This document shows positions 53,401 through 62,400 of a DNA stretch of 64,000 bases, one piece after another. Under the pieces are notes generated by a model. That model searched no databases. It worked only from the letters and a program-made list of their open reading frames with translations, and was not told where the DNA came from. The DNA is from Apostichopus californicus (Eukaryota > Echinodermata > Holothuroidea > Aspidochirotida > Stichopodidae): contig JAIPMN010000818.1 in the NCBI GenBank assembly GCA_020650975.1, forward strand, positions 62,001 to 126,000. Reading direction: 5' to 3'. Each line of letters starts with the position of its first letter. Position 1 is the first letter of the stretch. A program made the position numbers and the translations under genes.

Positions 53401-56400
53401 CCGATACACCATTCAATACGATGACCTTGGGCACTGTTCGCTGACCATCCATGAGGTCACAAGAGAAGATTCTGCTGAGATAGAATGCCGTGCTGTTAAC
53501 CCCGTGGGAGAAGAAACCTCTAGCTTTGCTAATTTGATTGTGAAGCCAATGCCTAAGCCAGAACAGAGGCCAAGGAGAAAGAGAACAACAGAACCTCTAC
53601 CCCCAGGCAGTAGAAAACCAACCTTTGTGTCTGAAATGAAAGTAGAAACCACAACTGAAGAGAGAACTGTGAAACTCACAACCAAGGTAACTGGTTTACC
53701 AGAGCCAAAGATTACTTGGTACAAGAATGGCAAACCACTGCCAGAGGATACAAGAGTCTTTTCAAGCCGTGATGGTGATACATGTACACTCACTATCCGC
53801 CAAGTAACAGAGGAAGACGAAGGAGAGTATATGTGTAAAGCTGTAAACCCTCTGGGCAAATCAATTATTTACACAGATTTAACAACTGAAACTACCACAA
53901 GAGTCATACCTGTGTCCCAAAGAAGGTACCCAAGGAAGGTCAGTCTCCTTTCCACAATCATACCTGAAGAGGATGATGAGAGTTGGGAAGAGACCAGCAA
54001 ACATGTGGATACAAGGGTAGAGAGCGATACTGAGAGCTTGAGAACTATCAGAACAACAACCACGACTAAGACAATGACACGAACATACACCAGTGACACA
54101 GAGGAGCCCGAGCCTGGACCAAGAGGCACAGTAATTGTTGGTATACCACCGAAGAGTCACCCACGTTATCCATCTCCTCGCCAGCCTACACCACCAGTTG
54201 AACCATGGAAGCCCCCTCAAAGGCCAACAGTTGTTCAAGAGCTGATAGATGTCAGAACAGAAATTGGTAAGACAACTACACTTGAAACTATTATAACCGG
54301 TACTCCTGAGCCGAAGGTTACTTGGTACAAGAATGGTCAGCCTGTACCAACCAATAGATATGTACCCGTTCAATATCCAGATGGTAGAAACACCCTTGTC
54401 ATTACTGTCGTTACTGAAGAAGATGAGACAGAATTTGAGTGCCGAGCTGTCAATCCGCTGGGCACAGTTTCAACATTTTGCAGAATTGTTATCACTGGGT
54501 TGGGACGACCTCCACCTCCTGACAGACAAGTTGTGGAACTTCCCTTCTTGCCCAGACAACCTTATTCTGATGTTGAATCTGAAACTGAGGTGATAAGCAC
54601 CAGAAAAACTACAGAGACTATTACTCATACTTTTGAAAGTGATATTGATGATTACCCTCCGCGAAGAGAAACGACAGTAGTGGAAATTGGACCAAGAGTT
54701 GACCGTGAGGTACGTGTACCACCAAGAGAGCCTCAGCCTTCACCAGTTCCAAGAACAGACCCTGGCATGTTTTATCCCCCAAGAAGACCTTATTCAGATG
54801 TAGAATCTGACACAGAGGTCATTACAAGGAAAACAACAAAAACAGTTACGCGCACATATGAGAGTGACATGGAAGATTTCCCTAGAAGAGAGTCAACCAT
54901 TGTGGAAATTGGTCCACGAGTTGATAGAGAACGGTTTGTGCCCCCAAAGCCCAAACGGAGGAAACCTCAAGAGCCTTATACAACTCAGGTTGAAATTGAC
55001 CAACAGCATTTCCCTCCAAAGAGGACACCACAAGAACCTCAGACCACAGTAGTTGAAATTGACAGAAGGCAGATACCTAGGCAACCTTATTCTGATGTGG
55101 AGTCTGACACTGAGATAATTACTAGGAAAACCACAACAACGGTTACCAAAAGGTATGAAAGTGATGTTGAAGATTATCCAGGAAGAGAATCCACAGTTGT
55201 GGAAATTGGACCTCGTATTGACAGAGAGAGGTATTTCAGTCCAAAAGAAACAAGACCAAAGCCTCAAGAACCTCAGACAACTGTTGTTGAGATTGATAAC
55301 AGACAGTATCCAAGGCAACCTCATTCTGATGTAGAGTCAGACACTGAGGTAATAACTAGACGGACAACAAAAAAGACAATAACAAGGACCTATGAAAGTG
55401 ATATGGAAGACTCTCCAAGGAGGAGAGAGACAACTCTTGTTGAACTAGGTCCAAGGTTTGATCGTCAAGTACGTATACCACCAAAGCAGCCTCCAAGAGA
55501 CACTACCCTGATGTTTCACATTGATGCATCCCAGTTTGCACCAAGAAAGCCACCAGCTCCTCCTCTTCCTAGAGAGTCTCTCTCGAAGAAGACTACGACA
55601 ACAATAGAGGAAGTCATCACTGTTGAAGAGGAGAGTGAACCAACGTTGCCCCCACACACAAGGCCGTACATCAGAGAGATTCCAGTTCAAAGGTTTTATC
55701 CTGAACGGGAAGAGCCCCTGCAAATGCCACCAGAGTTTCAACCATATGTTGTTTCTCATCCACCTCCTGATTCTCCAGACAAGTTTACTACAGATGAACA
55801 TACCATCACTGAGATTGAAATTGACAGAAAGGCACCACCAAGAGATTTGCAGCAGATTGAATTTGTAGTGGATGTCACTGATGTGACAGAGCCTCCTCCA
55901 GTTCCAAAACCAAAGCCTTTGCCAGAGAGAGAAACTACCACACAAATTCTATCCAAGACAGTCACCAAGACCACAAAGACAACTAATACAGAAGAGAGTG
56001 CTCCACCTCCTCAACCCCCACCAAAAAGGGAGACAACCCAGGTCATCATTGGAAAACCTCAACAGAAGGAACCCCATGAATTTGAGCTAACACTAACTAT
56101 GCCCCAGGAAGAATCTCCTGAGGAACCTGTTATTCTATCCCAAGCCTACCTTATCAAAAAGCCTGAACTCCCAAAAGTGAAGGAAATTACACCGTTGGAG
56201 AAGAGGGTACGTTCCCCTGTGCCAGAACCAGAGGTTGAACAGCCATTAGTTTCACATCCGTTTGTACAGTTTGAGGAAGTAGTAGCTCCCCCAATGAAAG
56301 CTATACCACGTGAAGCACCAGAGCATATCATACCAATACAGAGATCACCACCAAGAGTAATAAGGCCTTTAGAGGATGTTGAAACTCGCATTGGAGAAGA

Positions 56401-59400
56401 GGTAACATTAGTGTGTCAAGTGGTGGGCGAACCAACGCCCGAAATCACTTGGGAAAGATACCATGAGCCATTAGATAGTGACCGTTACATAACTACTGTG
56501 CGGAAAGATGGAACATGTATCTTAACAATTACAACAGTAGTTGAAGAAGATGATACAGAGTTTAGATGTGTTGCAACAAATCCTGCTGGAACAGTGACAA
56601 CTCATGCAGAAGTCTATGTTATGGATGTACAACAACCACGACGCGTGTCTGAGAAAGACATCAAGTTAGAAACAAAAGAACGAACTGAAATACTTATGGA
56701 AAAGGCACCAGAAACTCCAAAACCTGTTGAATTTATAATAGATACTCCTCATCCACAAGAATCAGTTGAGACAATCACAGAAATAACTACTGTCATTGAG
56801 GAAGAAGAATTACATCCAAAGGCACCACAGCTTGAACCTGAATTTGAAGAAGTTGTGGTGCCAGTACAACCTCCCATCGTTGAAACAAAGGAAAGGACTG
56901 AAATATTGATGGAAAAGACACCGGAAAAGTTACCTACACTGGAATTTACTGTCTCTGTTCCTGAAGAAAAGCCAGCTCCAAGGGAGCGACCCAGAGGACC
57001 AGCAGAGTCACCCATTGTACCAATGAAGCTTGTTCCAGAGTATGAAGAGGTTGTATTTCCCAAAGAAGATAAGCCAATTGAAGAAGTAAAGGAAGAGACA
57101 TTGGAGAGGACAGAGATTACTTTGGAGAAGAAGCCTGAGCCACTCCCAATTATGGAATTGACAGTTTCTGTTCCTGAAGAAAAACCTCCTCCTGTGGAAG
57201 AACTGGTACCAGAATTTGAAGAAGTTATTAGCCCAAAAGAGCATCCCACAGCAAAAGAAATTTTCACAGAGGACATAAGAGAGAGGACAGAGGTTGTTAT
57301 TGAGAAGGAGCAACCATCATTACCGTCGCTGGAATTTGTTGTCTCTGTTCCAGAGGAACCTATATCACCTGTACGTCTTGAACCACAATATGAGGAAGTT
57401 GTGTTTCCTGTAGAGGAACCAAAAGTTAAAGAAGACATAACACAAACAACAGAAGTTATTATTGAAAAGGGCCCTGAACCATTGCCAAAAGTAGAATTCA
57501 CAGTTGATGTGCCAGAAGAAAAGTCACCTCCTGTGGAAGAACTTTTGCCTGAATTTGAAGAAGAAGAAGAAATAACTGAAGAGACAAAAGAAAGAACAGA
57601 GGTGTTCATTGAAAAGGAGCCAGAGCCTTTGCCCACAGTTGAATTGACTGTCTCAGTTCCAGAAGAGGAACCTATCAAGGTTACTGAGCTACGTCCAGAA
57701 TATGAGGAGGTTGTATTTCCCAAGGAGCCAGAGAAACCACTAGAGGAAACCAAAGTAACTGAGAGAACTGAGGTTATTTTGGAAAAGCAGCCAGAGTCTT
57801 TGCCGACTTTAGAACTTACCATATCTGTTCCAGAAGAAAAACAGGTTGTAGAGGAAGTACTCCAGCCTGAATTCGAGGAACTTGTAATTCCCAAAGAGAA
57901 AGAAAAACCAGATGACAATATTTTGGAAGAAACAATTGAAAGGACCGAAGTTTTCATTGAGAAAGAGCCAGAGCCACTGCCAACAGTGGAGTTGACTGTT
58001 TCTGTACCAGAGGAAGAGGAAATCAAACAGCAAGAGCTTAAACCTCAGTATGAGGAAGTCGTGTTCCCTGAAGAACAAAAGGAACGACCACGGGAGGAAA
58101 TAATTGAGGAAACTAGGGAAAGGACAGAAGTTCTGATTGAGAAGGAACCAGAACCTTTACCCACTGTGGAGCTAACGGTTTCTGTTCCAGAAAAAGAAGT
58201 TGTTCCTCAACAACTGAAACCACAATTTGAGGAAGTTGTCTTCCCTGAAGAGCCTTTAAAAGAAGAAGCTCCTGAGGAACACCCACAAGAAGAAATATTT
58301 GAGGAGACTAGAGAAAGGACTGAAGTTCTGATTGAAAAGGAACCAGAACCTTTACCTACTGTTGAGCTGACAGTTTCACTGCCTGAAGAAGAAGAGATTG
58401 TTCCTCAACAACTGAAGCCACAATTTGAAGAAGTTGTCTTCCCAGAAGAGCCAAAAGAAGAAGAACCTGAGGAACACCCACAGGAAGAAATAGTTGAGGA
58501 GACTAGAGAAAGGACTGAAGTTCTGATTGAAAAGGAACCAGAACCTTTACCTACTGTTGAGCTGACAGTTTCACTGCCTGAAGAAGAAGAGATTGTTCCT
58601 CAACAACTGAAGCCACAATTTGAGGAAGTTGTCTTCCCAGAAGAACCAAAAGAAGAAGCACCTGAGGAACAACCACAGGAAGAAATAATTGAGGAGACAA
58701 GAGAAAGGACTGAAGTTCTGATTGAAAAGGAACCAGAACCTTTACCTACTGTTGAGCTGACAGTTTCACTGCCTGAAGAAGAAGAGATTGTTCCTCAACA
58801 ACTGAAGCCACAATTTGAGGAAGTTGTTTTTCCAGAGGAAGATAAAGAGCCTCAACTTGAAGGAACAGATATGGAAGAGCCAATTCCAACTATGCAATTC
58901 ATTGTTTCAGTCCCTGAAGAAATGCCAACTCCAGTGGAAGAAATCCTAGAGCCAGAAGATGAGAAACCAAAGAAAGACATAGAGGAAGTTTTAGAACGAA
59001 CAGAGATTTTTCTTGAAAAAGAACCTGAACCATTACCATCACTTGAACTTACCATTACAATGCCACAAGAGGAAGAAACTTTGCCTCATGCCCTTCAGCC
59101 ACTTTTTGAAGAAGTCGTGTTTCCACAAGAGAAACCTGTAGAGAGAACACCTGTGGAGCATGTGTTGTCAAGACCAGATTCACCTATCACTTTGCAGTTT
59201 GAGATATCTGAGCCAGAGGAAAAGCAGTTACCAACTGAAGAAGTTCTACAACCAGTTGAAGTTCCTCTTAAGAAAAGTTCTAGAGAAGAAGAACCAACAG
59301 GGCATGAAGTTGAAAGCCCTGTTGAGAAATTCCATGAGGAAACAAAGGAAAGGACTGAAGTGTATATTGAAAAGGAACCTGGGGAATTACCAACTGTTGA

Positions 59401-62400
59401 ATTAACTGTGTCATTGCCAGTGGATGAAACAGTTGAACCACAGGAGCTTCAACCACAGTATGAAGAAGTTGTTTTCCCTGAGGAAAAGCCAACGGAGGAA
59501 ACACCAGTGGAAGAAGTTGATGTACTTGAAAGGACAGAGGTTGAAATTGAAAAGCAGCCTGAGCCATTGCCAACCCTTGAACTCACAATATCTGTTCCAG
59601 AGGAGAAACCACTGCCTGTGGAAGATGTTCTTCAACCAGAGGAGAAACCAGAAGAGGAATTACCAAGGGAGGAACTTCCAAAGGAAGAGCAGCCTGAGGA
59701 AGTAGAGAAACCTGGGGAAGTTGTACCAGTGGAAAAACTACCAGAGGAAGAGACTCCTGAAGAAGAAGGTCCAGAACGTTCAACTGTTGATGTTATAGTT
59801 GAGGGTGAAGATAGACCACTGGAGCCAATTGAAATTATCCTTGATGTTAAGGAAGATGAACCAGTGGAATTCACTGAAACTGTTACTGAAACAGTTACAG
59901 TGACTGAAAAAGTCACAACTGAGATTCCTGAAGAAGACACTGTATTTATTGAGGTCATACAGGAATTGAGTGATGTCACTGTGGATATTGGTGATGAAGC
60001 AAGATTCATTTGTCAAGTGGTTGGATTTCCAAGGCCAACCATCACCTGGGTGATTAACGGTCAACCTTTAAGAGGAGAACGCTTCATTTCTGTCTATGAT
60101 TTGGACGGAACAGTCACACTAGTGATCACTGAAGTAATTGAAGAAGATGAAACAGTCTATGAATTAATTGCTACAAATGAAGCAGGAACGGTCAGAACAG
60201 AGGCAGAGCTTATTATTCCTGGTCACAGTAAGTTTCCTTTCTACTTAGGAATGAGTTGAGCATTGCAACTTTCACTTGCAATTTAACAAGAGTATATTAC
60301 ACTTCTCTTTATAATTTATTTGCCTAGTATCTGTGTACCAGACACTTAGTTGTTCAATAATTCAAAACACATTCCTTAAAAAACTCAGATGACAATTTAT
60401 CTAAGTTAGAGGCCATTACAAATTCTCCTTATTTAGTTCTTTGGTGCTGGAAAAGTATCAAGTGTAATGCATTTTGGATAGCAATTTATGTCAAAGTACA
60501 GTCAAACCAAACAGAAAATAAATACCTCATCATATCTTAGCTTTATCATAACTCAAACATAACTGTGCGACATGGTAACCAAGTTCATGAATTTTTCATG
60601 AATGAACTCTTTTCCATAGTTTTGCTTCCTATTTAGCAATAAACTAAAATATGCCATTCACCTGTAACTCAATACACTTTTGTCTACTTTTGTCATCTGA
60701 AAATATCAGCAATGAGGGAGACATGAAATTTACAAAGATTGTTGAAAAACATACTTTACCAGTGTTATTGATGCACTGAACATTTTTCACTATGATATTC
60801 TTACAGAACCAGAGGTCCCTGAAGACACAGAGGTTACATTAGAAATTGTGGAAGTACCACTGGAGGAGCAACCAGTGGAGGAAAAACCTAAAGAGGACTT
60901 TCCAGAGAGACAGAGAGGACCAGCTGATGTACCAGAAGAGGTTCAGCCTTCCCCTGTTGAAGCAGTTCTTAGACCTGAACACCCTGAGGAAGTTGAATTT
61001 GTCCTGGAAATTGAAAAACCAGAAGAAAAACTTCCTGCTGAAGAAGTTCTCCCAGAGGAGCCTATCATTGAAGAAATTCCTGTGACAGAAAAACCCATCG
61101 AGAAAACTCCAGTGAAGCTTCCAGAGGATGACACACCTGAAGAGACTTTCCGTGACACGCTGGAATTAACAGTAGATGAAGAACCGAGGTTACCACAAGA
61201 AATTCAGATAACATTCGACTTACCTGAGGAGAGACAACCTCTTATGGAAGAATGCATTGAAGAAACTCCAGTTGAGGAACTTCCTGAAACTGAGGAGCCA
61301 TCAGAGACAATCCCAGAAATAACAGAGGTGGTCATTAAAGAACAACCCGAGCAACCTCAAGAAGTTGAAATCACTTTTGAAGTTCCAGATGAAACTCAAC
61401 CTGAGGAAGTTCCAACTGAGGAACAACCAATGGAGGAACAACCAGAAGATGAAAAGCCAGATGAAACACTAAGAGAAACCACTGAGGTCAGAATTGAAAG
61501 AGAACCAGAAGCACCTCAAGAAATAGAAATTACTTTTGAAGTCCCTGAAGATGAAACTGTTCAAGAAACTGTGACTACTACAGTTACAACAATAACAAAA
61601 GAAGAGATTCCAGAAAGGAGGGAGACAACAACTGTTTCCATTGAAAGAGGACCAGAGGAACTGATGCCAATAGAGTTTGAGATTAAGCCAACTGAAGAGA
61701 CTCCCAAAGAATATACACCTCATGAAGTATCAGAGAAGGAGCTTTTACCAAAAGAGTCTTATCCTGATGTTGAAATTGAGGTTGTTATGCCAGGAGAGGA
61801 TACGAAGGAAAGGACTGAAATTTTCATTGAAAAAGAACCAGAACCTCTTGAACCATTTGAAATTACTGTGGATGTCACTGAAGAGAAAGAAGAAGACACA
61901 ATATTCATTGAACTAGTGCAAGAATTGACTGATGTTACTGTCAATATTGGAGATACCACCACCTTTACATGTCATGTGATCGGTTTCCCAAGGCCTACTA
62001 TCACGTGGTTAATCAATGGTAATCCTTTGAGTGATGATCGATTCATCTCTGTGTATGAGTTGGATGGAATTTGTACGCTTGTAATCACAGAGGTGATTGA
62101 AGAAGATGAGACAGTGTATGAATTGGTTGCAACAAATGAAGCAGGAACAGTCAGGACAGAAGCAGAACTACTCATACCGGGAGAAAGTAAGTGAAAATGA
62201 GCTTTTCATCAACATTTTTGTACATCTTGAAAAAATTAGTTAACCTGATGTTGTATTAGCTAACAGTATGTACAGTAAATTTTGTTGTTTGAGGAGTGTG
62301 AAATCAGATGTAAGCATCATCATTTCTTTACCAGTATATAGTATATTAATGCAAAGTGATACCTCAATCACCACATATTACATACAGTAGGTTATTATTT

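Noticed and set aside
56749-58026. Long minus-strand open frame of Ser/Gly/Thr-rich protein opposite exon 36
   Set aside because: It is the antisense shadow of a Glu/Pro/Val-rich coding region (GAA/CCA codons read as TTC/TGG or Ser/Gly). The + strand frame has Ig domains and splice borders.
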